Shown piece after piece: positions 42,492 to 52,499 of a DNA stretch of 64,000 nt. The notes below the pieces were generated by a model. The model saw nothing but the letters and a program-made list of their open reading frames with translations. It was not told the DNA's origin and did not search any database. Origin of the DNA: G965197555 sp965197555. GTDB taxonomy: Bacteria; Chloroflexota; Dehalococcoidia; Lucifugimonadales; UBA3495. Location of the stretch: the NCBI GenBank assembly GCA_965197555.1, contig OZ240213.1, positions 1,984,001 to 2,048,000 on the forward strand, in the 5' to 3' direction. The position numbers and the translations under genes are program-made. The first letter of the stretch is position 1; every line of letters begins with the position of its first letter.

Positions 42492-43739
42492 CTAAGATGG
42501 TCTTGATCCGTTGATCGGCAGGTGATTTGCGTATACCTCTCCTTCTTTCATCACGAGCTTGATGCGGCTCTTGTCTTGCAACAGGGTAATGTCGCGTAGC
42601 GGGTCACCTTCAACGGCCAACAGGTCCGCCATCTTACCCCTTTCCACAGTACCAACCTCTTTCTCCAAGCCCAAGCATTCAGCGGCCCAACCGGTACCAG
42701 CCTGTAGCGATTGCATCGGCGTCATTCCGGCGTCAACCAGGCACTCCAACTCTTTGGCGTTGTTTCCGTGCTCCCAGCCTCCGGCGTCGGTGCCGGCCAC
42801 GACTTTCACACCGGCCTCCAGGGCTTTCTCTACGCTCTCCACATGCCGCTGTCGGAAGCCCCTGACCTCCATTTGGGCCTGGGGCGTGCCCACCTCTCCG
42901 TGGAATCTGAACACAGTGAATGTTGGGACGAAGAATATGCCCTTGTCTGCCATCATCCGTAGCAACTCCGGGTCTTCGGCCAAGTAAGAGCCGTGCTCGA
43001 TGGTGTCCACTCCCGCTTCGACGGACATTCTCAAGCCGTCGCCGCCAACGGCGTGGGAGGCGATCTTTTTCCCCATAACGTGAGACTCACCGACCAACGC
43101 CTGAAGCTCATCCATACCGTAGGCCACGTCCCTGGAGCCGTGGTAGCGTCGGCCCCAACCGGTCTGGAAGACCTTGATCAGGTCGGCTCCGACCCTCACG
43201 ATCTCCCGGACCTTGGCCCGGACCTGGTCTACCCCGTCAGCGATCCCGCTGGGCAGCGTGGGGTCTGGGTTCGGGGGTTGATGGTGAAAGGAAGGGCTGT
43301 GTTGGTCGGCTATGCCGTAGATAGGGGAGATGGGAGTGGTGGCCACCATCAACCGGGGACCGGGTATCAGGCCCTCTTCCACCGCGTTCTTGTAGCCAGC
43401 GGCCATCCAGCCACAATCCCGCACAGTGGTGTATCCAGTGAGCAGTGTATCTTCCAATACCTTGGCGATCCTTAAGTGGCGCAAGCTCTGGGGCTCGGCT
43501 AAGCCCCATCGGCTCATCAGGTTATAGGTAAATGATGCCAGATGGTCGTGGCAATCAATGAGACCGGGCAGCAGGGACATTCCTTCAGCGTGAAGCACTT
43601 CTGTCTCAGGTGGTAGTGAGACGGCCTCTCTGGGACCGACGGCCTCAATGTGGCCCGAGTCGTTGACCAGGACCGCCGAATCAGCGACTGGTGGTCCTCC
43701 GGTACCGTCTATCAACGTAGCGCCAACGATGGCTTTCAT
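42492..43739 (-). CDS. Metal-dependent amidohydrolase (imidazolonepropionase/prolidase-like)
   Basis: 415 aa from ATG 43739, supported by GGAGG six bases upstream; the frame extends to 43787 but without a ribosome site. Metal ligands are visible: HxH in DCHDHLAS, a Lys in DLIKVFQTGW (possible carboxylated lysine), ASHAVGG, TIEHGSYL and GTDAGGW. The two-part beta-sandwich edge (AIVGATLIDGTGG at the start, GKMADLLAVEGDPL at the end) is typical of this group. The substrate may be a cyclic amide, dipeptide or carbamate. Confidence 0.9.
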   Translation of the reverse strand: MKAIVGATLIDGTGGPPVADSAVLVNDSGHIEAVGPREAVSLPPETEVLHAEGMSLLPGLIDCHDHLASFTYNLMSRWGLAEPQSLRHLRIAKVLEDTLLTGYTTVRDCGWMAAGYKNAVEEGLIPGPRLMVATTPISPIYGIADQHSPSFHHQPPNPDPTLPSGIADGVDQVRAKVREIVRVGADLIKVFQTGWGRRYHGSRDVAYGMDELQALVGESHVMGKKIASHAVGGDGLRMSVEAGVDTIEHGSYLAEDPELLRMMADKGIFFVPTFTVFRFHGEVGTPQAQMEVRGFRQRHVESVEKALEAGVKVVAGTDAGGWEHGNNAKELECLVDAGMTPMQSLQAGTGWAAECLGLEKEVGTVERGKMADLLAVEGDPLRDITLLQDKSRIKLVMKEGEVYANHLPINGSRPS

Positions 43740-43820
43740 GATCGGCCTCCACTTTTGTACCCTGTGGACTGGTGATTGGTTGCCCAATTGTAACAGCGCC
43801 GTCGTTTGGTGGCTAAGGGT

Positions 43821-43826
43821 TATAAT
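43821..43826 (+). promoter_or_regulatory. TATAAT -10 box for the phosphodiesterase gene
   Basis: Consensus TATAAT lies 66 bp before the GTG at 43892, in the divergent gap between the amidohydrolase and the YfcE-like gene. No clear -35. Confidence 0.4.
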
Positions 43827-43891
43827 GGAGGCAGGCCGGGCTGCCCGTAAATCGTGTTGGTTTCATCGTATTGGCTTCATGGAGGACCCGC

Positions 43892-44365
43892 GTGCGAGTT
43901 GGAGTAGTCTCCGACACCCACGGTTACCTGAATCCCCGGGTACTTGAGCTCCTTGACGGCGTAGAGCACATCCTACATGCCGGCGATATCGGAGACGACG
44001 TCATCGTTCAAGAGATGGGTCGGATCGCGCCAGTGACCGCGGTGCGGGGCAACAACGACCGGGAAGGGCCCACGTCCCTTTACCCTGAGGAAAGCATAGT
44101 AGAGCTTGACGGGCTGAGAATATACCTAACCCATCAAGTGAAAGTGCCCAAGGGGCCGAATGATGCCAAATTGCGGCTATACCACGATGCCGGGGCGGAC
44201 CTGGTAGTTTACGGCCACAGCCACTTCGCCTACCAGGCGGACATCGCTGGGATTCGCTTCTTCAACCCGGGCGCGGCAGGGAAGCGCCGTTTCAACACCG
44301 TACCTTCCCTGGGACTCCTGGAGTTGGGGGAAGGACATGTCCAGGGTTGGATAGTTAAGCTTTAG
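43892..44365 (+). CDS. YfcE/MJ0936-type metallophosphoesterase
   Basis: 157 aa calcineurin-like phosphoesterase. All metal-site motifs are present: VVSDTHG, HAGDIGD, VRGNNDRE, YLTHQV and YGHSHFA, with the terminal FFNPGAAG. The family cleaves phosphodiesters such as bis-pNPP or cyclic nucleotides with Mn. I place the start at GTG 43892 because GGAGGA lies five bases upstream; the TTG at 43871 precedes that site. Confidence 0.92.
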   Translation: MRVGVVSDTHGYLNPRVLELLDGVEHILHAGDIGDDVIVQEMGRIAPVTAVRGNNDREGPTSLYPEESIVELDGLRIYLTHQVKVPKGPNDAKLRLYHDAGADLVVYGHSHFAYQADIAGIRFFNPGAAGKRRFNTVPSLGLLELGEGHVQGWIVKL

Positions 44366-44479
44366 GCGAGGGCATAAACACAGAGCAGCCGCTCCAGGCT
44401 CCGGCGAAAGCCGGAATTAGGTCAACCACACAGGGAAGCTACCCCATGTCAGAATCCGGAACGACGGAATTCCTAACCG
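44366..44479. other. Short intergenic with a GAAA-loop hairpin
   Basis: The gap holds TCCGGC-GAAA-GCCGGA near 44397-44412, a perfect 6-bp stem with a GNRA tetraloop, between two convergent genes. It could serve as a bidirectional terminator or be a REP-like unit. Confidence 0.4.
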
Positions 44480-46030
44480 CTACTTCCCCTCTAGGATAAA
44501 GTCCGAGACCCGCTCCCCGATCATCATGGTAGTGACGTTGGTGTTGGCGCGGATACAGTTGGGCATAATGGACGCATCTACTACACGCAGGCCCTGGAGG
44601 CCGTGGACATGGCCGTACTGGTCCACCACGGCCATGGGGTCCGAGGCGGGGCCCATCTTGCAGGTGCAAGAGATATGCTGCCCAGTAGTGACGTCTCGCA
44701 ATAAGAATTCGTCCAGAGCGTCATCGGACTCCAGCTCAGCGTCGGTGGGCTCGGTGCGTTCCGCAATGATGTCGTTGAAGCTCGGGTGGTCGCCTAACCT
44801 GACGCATGTGCGCACCAAGTCCCTCATCCGGCGCCGGTCAAACGGGTCTTTGAGGTACTGATAGTCCAGGAAGGGCTGGACATTGGGGTCGGTCGAAACC
44901 AACCTCAGCTCCCCCGAACCGACTTCCAGGTCCAGCACGCCAACCATCCGGATTCCCAGCGGTTCCATTCGCTCTCCCCCACGGTCCACTCGTTCCGTGG
45001 CGAAGGACTGCATGAAGATCATCAGGTCGTTGCGCAGGTCGGAGTCATCAGCAGTCCAGCGCAGCGCCATTTGCATCCTGGGAGCAAAACCGTCCAGAGG
45101 GTGATGCTCCTTCGTTCGCCAGGTGACGTAGATTATTGGATGGTCTCTAAGGTTCTGCCCAACTCCGGGAGCTTCGTGCACTACCGGGATGCCCAGGTCC
45201 CTTAGTTGGTCGGCCGGACCGACGCCAGACAGCATTAAGATATGAGGAGAGCCTATGGCCCCGGCGCTCAGCATGATCTCCTCTCCCTCTACGACGAACT
45301 TCTCACCGCCGCTTTCGACTTCCACCCCAGTGACGCGGTTACCATCGAAGATCAAGCGGTGCACCGTACAGTTGGGCCGAATTGTAAGGTTTAGACGGTG
45401 CCGACAAGTGTCCAGATAGCCTAGGGCGGTGCTCCAACGGATGCCGTTGGGATTGTTCACCGGCACCGGCCCGACGCCGGTGGCATCAGGGTGGTTATGG
45501 TCCGGGCTGTCGGGGAACCCCACCGCCCGGCAAGCGTCATAGAAGGCCTGCTGGTCGGACCTCCACTCCTCCCGCGGGAACCGCCGTACGATGATGTTGC
45601 CGTCGGAGTTGTGGAAATCATCCCCACCGAACTCGGTGTCGGACTCGACTCGACGGAGATACTGAAGCAGGTTTTGAAAACCCCACTGGTCATTGCCCAT
45701 GGCCGCCCAGGAGTCGTAGTCCTCGGGAACCCCTCGGAGGAATACCTGGCCATTTATAGCGCTGGACCCTCCGGTCACTTTTCCCCTGGGCACCATCATC
45801 GGCGGCGCGGTGTCTGTTGCTATTCCCATGAATTGCCAGTTGTGGTCGCTGGTCATGACGTCCGTGGCGGTGGCGTAGCCAAACTTGACCTCGTCGGGCA
45901 GGCGTTCGAAGTCGGGGTAGTCGGGCCCGGCTTCTAGCAACAGCACCGAACAGGTAGGATCTTCGGTTAGCCTGGTGGCAACGATTGAGCCCGCTGATCC
46001 CGCGCCAATCACGATCTTGTCGTATTTCAT
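44480..46030 (-). CDS. GMC-family FAD oxidoreductase (choline/alcohol dehydrogenase-like)
   Basis: 516 aa from ATG 46030, where the FAD motif begins: KIVIGAGSAGSIVATRLTED. Further family marks are GGSSAINGQVFLRG, NLTIRPN, LSAGAIGSPHILMLSGVGP and, near the end, TCKMG and ASIMPNCIRANTNVTTMMIG. The C-terminal active-site His/Asn region is present (QHISCTCKMG). The family oxidises primary alcohols such as choline, polyethylene glycol or long-chain alcohols. A longer frame to 46426 overlaps the start of the divergent amidohydrolase and is unlikely. Confidence 0.92.
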   Translation of the reverse strand: MKYDKIVIGAGSAGSIVATRLTEDPTCSVLLLEAGPDYPDFERLPDEVKFGYATATDVMTSDHNWQFMGIATDTAPPMMVPRGKVTGGSSAINGQVFLRGVPEDYDSWAAMGNDQWGFQNLLQYLRRVESDTEFGGDDFHNSDGNIIVRRFPREEWRSDQQAFYDACRAVGFPDSPDHNHPDATGVGPVPVNNPNGIRWSTALGYLDTCRHRLNLTIRPNCTVHRLIFDGNRVTGVEVESGGEKFVVEGEEIMLSAGAIGSPHILMLSGVGPADQLRDLGIPVVHEAPGVGQNLRDHPIIYVTWRTKEHHPLDGFAPRMQMALRWTADDSDLRNDLMIFMQSFATERVDRGGERMEPLGIRMVGVLDLEVGSGELRLVSTDPNVQPFLDYQYLKDPFDRRRMRDLVRTCVRLGDHPSFNDIIAERTEPTDAELESDDALDEFLLRDVTTGQHISCTCKMGPASDPMAVVDQYGHVHGLQGLRVVDASIMPNCIRANTNVTTMMIGERVSDFILEGK

Positions 46031-46223
46031 TCTCAGCCCTCCGAGATTTTGCCAAGTCGGACAGGCCAGGATAATATACGGGCGCGCACGGGCCGTCAAT
46101 AATTCTATTTGGACGTGATCTGCCTGCCCTAACACAGATTCTTGAACAAGCCGGACCCCCGCGGTCTCTCGGCGCTCAGCGGAAAGCTCTAATTCAAGGT
46201 CCAAGTCTACCTGAGGAATGCTT

Positions 46224-47822
46224 ATGGCGACCGACGTACAAGCCGAGTTGGTGGTCCAGAACGCCAACATCATTACTATCGATCCGGCCCGGCCCAGGGC
46301 CCAGGCGCTGGCGGTCCGCCATGGCCGGTTTAGTGCCGTGGGAAGCAACTCCGACGTGACCGGTCTAATCGGGCCCGGCACCAGGGTGCTGGACGGGCGA
46401 GGGAAGACGGTCCTTCCCGGTTTCATCGACGCCCATATTCACGTGCTAAACAGCGGAGTACGCCACGTAATGGCTGCCGACTGTGACCTACCTACCATCG
46501 CCGCCATCCAGGAAGCGCTCCGGGAGCGGGCCGCGCAAACTCCCGTCGGCGAGTGGGTGCAGGGCTTCAAGTTCGATGACACCAAGACCGATCAACGGCG
46601 TTTCCTTACCCAGCAGGACCTAGACGCCGTCAGCACCCAACACCCCATTCTAGTAGCCCACCGGGCCGGCCATATCTTTTACATGAATACCAGGGCTTTG
46701 GAAGCGGCCGGATTCAATCACGAGACTCCCGATCCTCCCGGTGGACGGTTGGGCCGGGACCCGGTGACCGGTGAGCTCAACGGCGCAGTGTACGAGCGGG
46801 CCATCGAACCGGTGCGTTTCGGACTGATTCCCACTGAGACTTCGGAGGTCCGCCGCCAAGGGCTTAACCGCATCTGCGACATGCTGACCCGAGTGGGTCT
46901 GACCAGTGTGCATGACGCCAGGGTGACCAGTGAGGAATTGAACACCTACCAGGAAGGCAAGAACAGCGGCGAGTTGACCCTAAGGGTTTACGCGCTGATG
47001 CACTACCCCCACTTCCCTGCACTGAGGGAGGCCGGCCTCAAGACAGGCTTCGGCGACGAACATTTGAGGCTCGGCGGTCTGAAAATGGTTGCCGACGGTG
47101 CCATTGCCGCCCGTACCGCCTACCTTTCCCAGCCCTATGAGGGCAGCCGGGACGACTACGGCATCCTGGCCATGGAGCCTGGGGAGGTCGAAAGCCAGGT
47201 GTTGGACATGCACCGGGCGGGGTTCCAGGTGTGCATCCACGCTAACGGAGACTTGACTATCGACATGGTGCTTACTGCCTACGAAAAGGCCCAGGCTCTG
47301 TTCCCCAGGGAAGACGCGAGGCACCGCATTGAGCACTGCACCCTGGTGAATCCGGACCTGTTGCGGCGCATGAAGGCCTTGGGATGCGTGGCAACGCCCT
47401 TCTGCACCTACATTTACCACCACGGGGAGAAGATGCCCTTTTACGGTGAGGACCGGTTAGAGTGGATGTTTGCCCAGCGGTCTTTCCTGGATTACGGGAT
47501 AACGGCTACTGGGTCCACCGACTACCCGCCTGGCCCCTTCGAGCCCTTGCTGGGTATCCAGAGCTGCGTAACCCGCACCGACAGCAACGGCAAGGTCTGG
47601 GGAGCCAATCAGAGGATATCGGTGGAGGAGGCGCTGCGAATTTACACAATGCACGGCGCTCACGCATCATTTGAAGAAAATATTAAGGGCTCAATCCAGG
47701 TGGGTAAGCTGGCGGACCTGGTGGTATTGGGTGAAGATCCCACCCAGGTCGACCCTATGGGGATCAAGGACATATCGGTGGAACGGACCATAGTTGGGGG
47801 CAAGACCGTATTCGAGGCTTAA
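46224..47822 (+). CDS. Amidohydrolase 3 family (YtcJ-like)
   Basis: 532 aa. Metal motifs: GFIDAHIHVLNSG (HxH), HRAGHI, IHANGD, RHRIEHCTLV and GSTDYPPGP. This is the YtcJ/amidohydrolase_3 pattern of N-substituted formamide or N-acyl amine deformylase types. It starts at ATG 46224 (preceded by TGAGGAA); an in-frame ATG at 46218 is possible. It ends 26 bp before a DapA-like gene and may be transcribed with it and the SDR after it. Confidence 0.9.
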   Translation: MATDVQAELVVQNANIITIDPARPRAQALAVRHGRFSAVGSNSDVTGLIGPGTRVLDGRGKTVLPGFIDAHIHVLNSGVRHVMAADCDLPTIAAIQEALRERAAQTPVGEWVQGFKFDDTKTDQRRFLTQQDLDAVSTQHPILVAHRAGHIFYMNTRALEAAGFNHETPDPPGGRLGRDPVTGELNGAVYERAIEPVRFGLIPTETSEVRRQGLNRICDMLTRVGLTSVHDARVTSEELNTYQEGKNSGELTLRVYALMHYPHFPALREAGLKTGFGDEHLRLGGLKMVADGAIAARTAYLSQPYEGSRDDYGILAMEPGEVESQVLDMHRAGFQVCIHANGDLTIDMVLTAYEKAQALFPREDARHRIEHCTLVNPDLLRRMKALGCVATPFCTYIYHHGEKMPFYGEDRLEWMFAQRSFLDYGITATGSTDYPPGPFEPLLGIQSCVTRTDSNGKVWGANQRISVEEALRIYTMHGAHASFEENIKGSIQVGKLADLVVLGEDPTQVDPMGIKDISVERTIVGGKTVFEA

Positions 47823-47847
47823 TTAGGTTGGCTTTTGGAGGCTCCAG

Positions 47848-48735
47848 ATGGCGGATAGATTCTCGGGAATGCATTGGATGTTGGCTACTCCCTTCGAGGA
47901 GGACGAGTCGGTTGACGTTGCGTCGATCTCGCGCTTAGTGGACAAAGCCCGGCAGACAGGCTGTCAGGGAGTTGTTTGCCTGGGGGTAACCGGGGAGGCA
48001 GCGCGTCTAACCGATGAGGAGCGGAGGCTAGTTGCCGCTACCGTATTGGAAGCCGCCGATGGGTTGGCCGTCACCGTTGGTACCACCGCCGACAGCACCA
48101 AAGCCGCCATTGACCGAAGCCTCGAGGCCGCAGGATTAGGGGCGGCGGCAGTGATGGTTTCCGCTCCTCCTATGGCTAAGCCCAACCTGGATGGCCTCTT
48201 CTCTCATTACCAGCGAATATCCGACGCAGTAGACCTGCCCATCGTGGTGCAAGACTACCCCCAGACATCGGGTGTGAACATGCCTCCGGCTTTCATTGCC
48301 AGACTTGCTGATGAGCTCCCCAGCGCTCATTATTTAAAGCTGGAAGACCCTCCTACTCCCCCCAAGATAAACGCCATTCGCGCCCTGGCCGGAGATAAAA
48401 TGGCCATTTTCGGTGGCCTGGGGGGAGTGTTCCTCCTGGATGAACTGGCCAGCGGCTCGGCTGGGGCGATGACCGGTTTTGCTTATCCAGAGGTCTTGGT
48501 GGAAGTCTGCCGCCACATGGCCGAAGGTGACCGGGATAGAGCTGGGGAAGTGTTTTACCGCCACCTTCCGTTGATCCTGTTTGAGTTTCAAGAGGGGATC
48601 GGTCTGGGCATACGTAAATACGCCTTGAACCGGCGAGAGTTGATAAGTAGCCCCAAGGTGAGGCATCCCGGGTCCGGTATTGGTGAAGACACTAAGCGCG
48701 AATTCCACAGGCTGGTTGAAAGCCTGGGTCTCTAA
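47848..48735 (+). CDS. Dihydrodipicolinate synthase-family aldolase
   Basis: 295 aa TIM-barrel class I aldolase. The Schiff-base Lys is in HYLKLEDPP (about 167), the conserved Tyr in VQDYPQTSG (about 137), and GVTGEAARLTDEER replaces the GTTGE substrate loop. Family members include DapA, N-acetylneuraminate lyase, KDG aldolase and hydroxyproline-pathway lyases; which one cannot be decided. Probably in one unit with the amidohydrolase upstream (26 bp) and the SDR downstream. Confidence 0.87.
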   Translation: MADRFSGMHWMLATPFEEDESVDVASISRLVDKARQTGCQGVVCLGVTGEAARLTDEERRLVAATVLEAADGLAVTVGTTADSTKAAIDRSLEAAGLGAAAVMVSAPPMAKPNLDGLFSHYQRISDAVDLPIVVQDYPQTSGVNMPPAFIARLADELPSAHYLKLEDPPTPPKINAIRALAGDKMAIFGGLGGVFLLDELASGSAGAMTGFAYPEVLVEVCRHMAEGDRDRAGEVFYRHLPLILFEFQEGIGLGIRKYALNRRELISSPKVRHPGSGIGEDTKREFHRLVESLGL

Positions 48736-48776
48736 AGACTCCGGCATAGGCTCGATATGAGCATGGGAGAAACGTG

Positions 48777-49550
48777 ATGCGACTCGAAGGCAAAGTTGCG
48801 TTGATTACAGGTGCAGCTTCCGGTGTGGAAGGGGAGCTGATGGGATTCGGCGGCGCGGCGGCCAGGCTCTTTGCCCAAGAAGGGGCCAAAGTTGTTCTCA
48901 CGGACATAAAAGAGGAGATGGGCCAGCGTACAGCAGCCCAGATTCGGGAGAATGGAGGAGAGGTCCTATTCCTCTATCATGATGTGACCAACGAACAACA
49001 ATGGATTGATGTCATCGGAGCAACTGTATCCAACTATGGAAGACTCGACGTTTTGGTCAACAACGCTGGTACCGGCGCCAGGTCAAGAGTGGAGGACACC
49101 ACCGAGGAAGTCTGGGATGCTCAGATGGAGGTGCACGCCAAGGGCGTATTCCTCGGCACCAAGCATGCGATTCCTCAGATGCGGAACGTGGGTGGCGGGT
49201 CAATCATCAATATTTCGTCCATCTACGGCATCATCGGCAGCCCCACTTCAACGGCGTATCATGCTGCCAAAGGGGCCAGCCGGTTGTTCACGAAATCGGC
49301 TGCCATGCAATACGCCAAGGACAATATTAGAGTGAACTCGGTGCACCCCGGCTACGCGTTGACGCCTTTGACCAGGGACGGCTTTGAGTCCGACACCGAC
49401 CGGAGACAGTGGACCCTGGACCGCATACCGATGGGTCGCTACGGCAACGCTTATGACATTGCCTACGGAATCTTGTACTTGGCGTCCGATGAGTCTTCCT
49501 ACGTCACCGGGTCTGAGCTGGTGATCGACGGTGGCACCACCGCCCAGTAG
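48777..49550 (+). CDS. Short-chain dehydrogenase/reductase
   Basis: 257 aa classical SDR. The NAD(P) loop TGAASGVEGELMGFGGAAAR has a short insertion between TGAASG and the helix; NNAGTGA, the catalytic Ser in INISSIYG and the Tyr-Lys pair in TAYHAAKG (Tyr about 161, Lys 165) are intact. It probably oxidises a secondary alcohol. GGGAGA precedes the ATG at 48777. It follows the DapA-like gene by about 40 bp. Confidence 0.9.
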   Translation: MRLEGKVALITGAASGVEGELMGFGGAAARLFAQEGAKVVLTDIKEEMGQRTAAQIRENGGEVLFLYHDVTNEQQWIDVIGATVSNYGRLDVLVNNAGTGARSRVEDTTEEVWDAQMEVHAKGVFLGTKHAIPQMRNVGGGSIINISSIYGIIGSPTSTAYHAAKGASRLFTKSAAMQYAKDNIRVNSVHPGYALTPLTRDGFESDTDRRQWTLDRIPMGRYGNAYDIAYGILYLASDESSYVTGSELVIDGGTTAQ

Positions 49551-49900
49551 AGGGTTAGATACCAAGGGTTGACCCCACGGTGAAAATCAATACACTGCCC
49601 GGTCGCCCTGAGCCTGTCCTGGGGCTTAAGAAGGGCGTGACTCTGGGTTGGAAGCTCACCACGCTGGGCTCGGGATCATATCTGCAAGGTCCGTGAGTGG
49701 GATACCACGCGTCACCGCGGCCAAGACCGGGGTTTTTGATTCCCCTTAACCTGCTACACCAACCGTTCGCCCTGAGCTTGTCGAAGGGCATCGTAAAGGG
49801 GTCGGCAAACTAGCCACCAACGGAGTCGTTGGGGGTAAAACCTTCAAAAGCAGTCAACGGAATTGGTCTAATCCGTTTTAGACGGAGCGTTGGGGAAACG
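49551..49900. repeat. Intergenic with copies of the dispersed TTCGCCCTGAGC element
   Basis: No gene is supported. A partial copy lies near 49602-49620 (GGTCGCCCTGAGCCTGTCC) and a better one at 49764-49789 (GTTCGCCCTGAGCTTGTCG then AAGGGC). The rest shows no known feature. Confidence 0.55.
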
Positions 49901-50881
49901 TCACTTGGAAGGGAACCGGGCAGCCAGAATGTCCGCTATTAGCCGGGCGGCAAGCTGGATGGTGATTTCCGAGGAATCGTAGGGTGGGGCAACCTCCACC
50001 ATGTCGAAACCCACCAAATTGCTGCGGCTAACCACCTCAGTAAGGCAGTCCCGCACCTCCTGGTAGAAGAGGCCGCCGATTTCTGGTGTGCCGGTACCCG
50101 GCGCTGAGCCCGGGTCCATGACGTCTATGTCAAAAGTGATGTACAGGTTCTCTCCCTGGGGAATCAGGTCCGCCACCCCTTGGGGCCCCAGGTCCCGAAA
50201 GCGCCTGGTGGTCACCACCAGGCTTCCGTCCCGTTGGGACTCCTCGTAGGGCTTGCGCCGCGCTGTGCGTATGCCCAAGGAAGAAATATGCCCAACGAAT
50301 GGCAGCTCCCGGCACCGGCGTATCGGGCTGCCGTGGGTGTACAGGACACCCTGATAATCGTGGGCGTAGTCCATGTGAGCGTCGAAGTGGACGATATTCA
50401 GTGGCGAATAGCTGCTCAGCCCCCGGACTGCAGGGAATGTTATCGCGTGGTCGCCGCCAACCACCACCGGGAATGCCCCGCGCCCCACTACTTTCTCAAC
50501 TGCGGCGGTCAATCTGTCGAAATTCATTAACACGTCGGATGGCGCCACCGTCACGTTGCCGCAGTCGGCCATGGTGACGCCCCGCAGTAGCTCGTCGCCA
50601 CCGTCGATGTCATAGAAGCCTTCGGCCTCCTTCCGCTGGCCGTATGGGTCCACGTAAGCATAGGCTCGTGGTGCGTCCCTGATGGCGTCGGGCCCGAAGC
50701 GGGCTCCCGGGCGCCCAATTGTTCCTTGGTCGAAGGGCATGCCGATGAAAGCGACGTCCGCATCCAACAGGTCCAAGTCAGTGCAAAGGGGCGCCTTGAA
50801 GAAGCTTCGGGGTTGGGCTGTAATTCCAGGCCAATTCTCTGGTTGGGGCGCTTGGTCGGGCGGGGTGGGGTCAGTCATCAC
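49901..50881 (-). CDS. Second agmatinase/guanidino-acid ureohydrolase
   Basis: 326 aa. Mn-site motifs GGDHAITF, HFDAHMDYAHD and TFDIDVMDP are complete, and GTPEIGGLFYQEV is typical of the agmatinase/guanidinobutyrase/guanidinopropionase branch. It differs clearly from the speB at 17221-18156 (the latter has GGEHS and DAHADLRD). It stands alone among catabolic genes and may process a guanidino compound other than agmatine. Confidence 0.9.
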   Translation of the reverse strand: MMTDPTPPDQAPQPENWPGITAQPRSFFKAPLCTDLDLLDADVAFIGMPFDQGTIGRPGARFGPDAIRDAPRAYAYVDPYGQRKEAEGFYDIDGGDELLRGVTMADCGNVTVAPSDVLMNFDRLTAAVEKVVGRGAFPVVVGGDHAITFPAVRGLSSYSPLNIVHFDAHMDYAHDYQGVLYTHGSPIRRCRELPFVGHISSLGIRTARRKPYEESQRDGSLVVTTRRFRDLGPQGVADLIPQGENLYITFDIDVMDPGSAPGTGTPEIGGLFYQEVRDCLTEVVSRSNLVGFDMVEVAPPYDSSEITIQLAARLIADILAARFPSK

Positions 50882-51287
50882 ATTCTCTATTGTCGGCTGG
50901 AATATTGTTTACAGAGAGTCAATTCAACTCTTGCAGCACATGGTACCACTCACCGGATTGGGGTCTCAATTAATCGCAATCTTAGACGGCGGCCCGCCGC
51001 GACAGCCTCTTCAGGTCTTTCATTCTCCACCTAGCGCGAACCTCCTCGGTCATCCTTGTATCTTAGAAGAGGACGTGAGCATGTCGAAGGACCGGGGTTC
51101 ACGGTTCAACAAGCCTGTCCTGAGCGTGTCGAAGGGCGCCGGCCGAAGGGCTCAACCCCTAGGGACTTCCCACGACATTCGAGGACAACAGGGCCCTGTC
51201 AGCCTCAATCAGACTACTGGCCCTAGGCTCCCTTGAGGTACAATGGCTATCTAATTGAACGTTATGCGGGGCCAGAAGGAGACGACA
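50882..51287. other. Divergent intergenic containing a dispersed-repeat copy
   Basis: About 400 bp. 51073-51140 carries a dispersed-element copy: GTGAGCATGTCGAAGG, then GGTTCAACAAGCCTGTCC and TGAGCGTGTCGAAGGG. TACAAT at 51239-51244 could be the -10 box for the following amidohydrolase. No gene supported. Confidence 0.5.
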
Positions 51288-52433
51288 ATGCTCCAGGAGG
51301 TAGTCATATCTTCCGACTCACACGTCTTTGAACCACCGGACCTCTGGACTGAAAGGATAGACCGCAGGTTCAAGGACCGGGCCCCCCGAATGGAGCGGGT
51401 AGGAGACGTGGACCACTTGGTGGTGGAGAATGATCAGATGATCGCCGGCATCGGTCTCATCTCCAACGCGGGAGCCAGGTTTGAAGCGCCGGAGACCATC
51501 TCGGCCCACGGCAAATTTGAAGACGTCCACGTCGGCGGTTACGACCCTGATCAGCACATCAAAGACATGAACATCGACGGCGTTGCTGGAGAAGTCTTGT
51601 ATCCCTCCCAGGGCCTATTCTACTTTAAAGTAGAAGATTCGGAGTTGCTCTCCGCCATCTTCCGCGCCTATAACGACTGGTTGGCCGAGTTTTGTAGCGT
51701 AGACCCCCAACGCCTCAAGGGCATAGCCATGGTCAATTTGGATGAGATCCAGGACGGAATATCCGAGTTAGGACGCGCCGCAAGAATGGGCCTGGTCGGG
51801 GCGATGATTGCTGAGTATCCTGCGGCGGACCGGCGTTACGATAGTCCGGAATATGAGCCTTTCTGGGCTGCGGCCCAGGACTTGAATATGCCTTTGAGCT
51901 TGCACACAGCCACCCGCCGGGAAGGCAGAACCCGAGGCTCAGGCGGCACTACTGTCAGGGACGCCAGCGAGAGAGCCAACAAGGTTTTCTGGCCCTCCAC
52001 TTCCATGTGCGACATGATTTTCTCCGGCGTCTTTGAACGGTACCCAGGCGTCAAAGTAGCGGTGGTGGAGTTCGAACTGGCCTGGGCCGCTCACCTGTTG
52101 GGCACCATGGACTACACCTATACCGAGCGCCATGAGGAAGCGACCTACCGTTTCAAAGGCAACATCCAACCCAGCGATTTCTTCCATAACAATGTTTATC
52201 TGAGCTTTCAAGAAGACGACCTTGGCATACGCCTTAGGGATGTTATCGGGGTCCACAGTCTGATGTGGGGCTCCGACTACCCGCACTCCGAGTCCACTTT
52301 TCCTCAATCTCGGCAGATCCTGGACAGAATCCTGGAAGGGGTGGCCCGGGACGAGAAGGCCAAAATCGTTGGTGGCAACGTGGCGCGGCTTTATAACATG
52401 GATTTGGAACGGATTTCCCTAATCGCAGACTAA
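51288..52433 (+). CDS. Amidohydrolase 2 family protein
   Basis: 381 aa, a relative of the gene at 40333. Metal-site elements: SSDSHVFEPPDLW, SLHTATRREG, VVEFELAW and WGSDYPHSEST. This is the ACMSD/resorcylate decarboxylase-like group. The start at ATG 51288 has AGAAGGAGA six bases upstream; in-frame codons from 51255 have no ribosome site. 66 bp before the hydantoinase-like gene and likely co-transcribed with it. Confidence 0.88.
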   Translation: MLQEVVISSDSHVFEPPDLWTERIDRRFKDRAPRMERVGDVDHLVVENDQMIAGIGLISNAGARFEAPETISAHGKFEDVHVGGYDPDQHIKDMNIDGVAGEVLYPSQGLFYFKVEDSELLSAIFRAYNDWLAEFCSVDPQRLKGIAMVNLDEIQDGISELGRAARMGLVGAMIAEYPAADRRYDSPEYEPFWAAAQDLNMPLSLHTATRREGRTRGSGGTTVRDASERANKVFWPSTSMCDMIFSGVFERYPGVKVAVVEFELAWAAHLLGTMDYTYTERHEEATYRFKGNIQPSDFFHNNVYLSFQEDDLGIRLRDVIGVHSLMWGSDYPHSESTFPQSRQILDRILEGVARDEKAKIVGGNVARLYNMDLERISLIAD

Positions 52434-52499
52434 CGTTAAGAAGACCGCTCGCTTCTCAACCTGAAACTATTTTTAATCCTACGAAGTCGGAGGGCAGAC

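Noticed and set aside
46031..46426. N-terminal extension of the GMC oxidoreductase
   Set aside because: The FAD motif begins at the ATG at 46030, and the extension overlaps the coding start of the divergent amidohydrolase.
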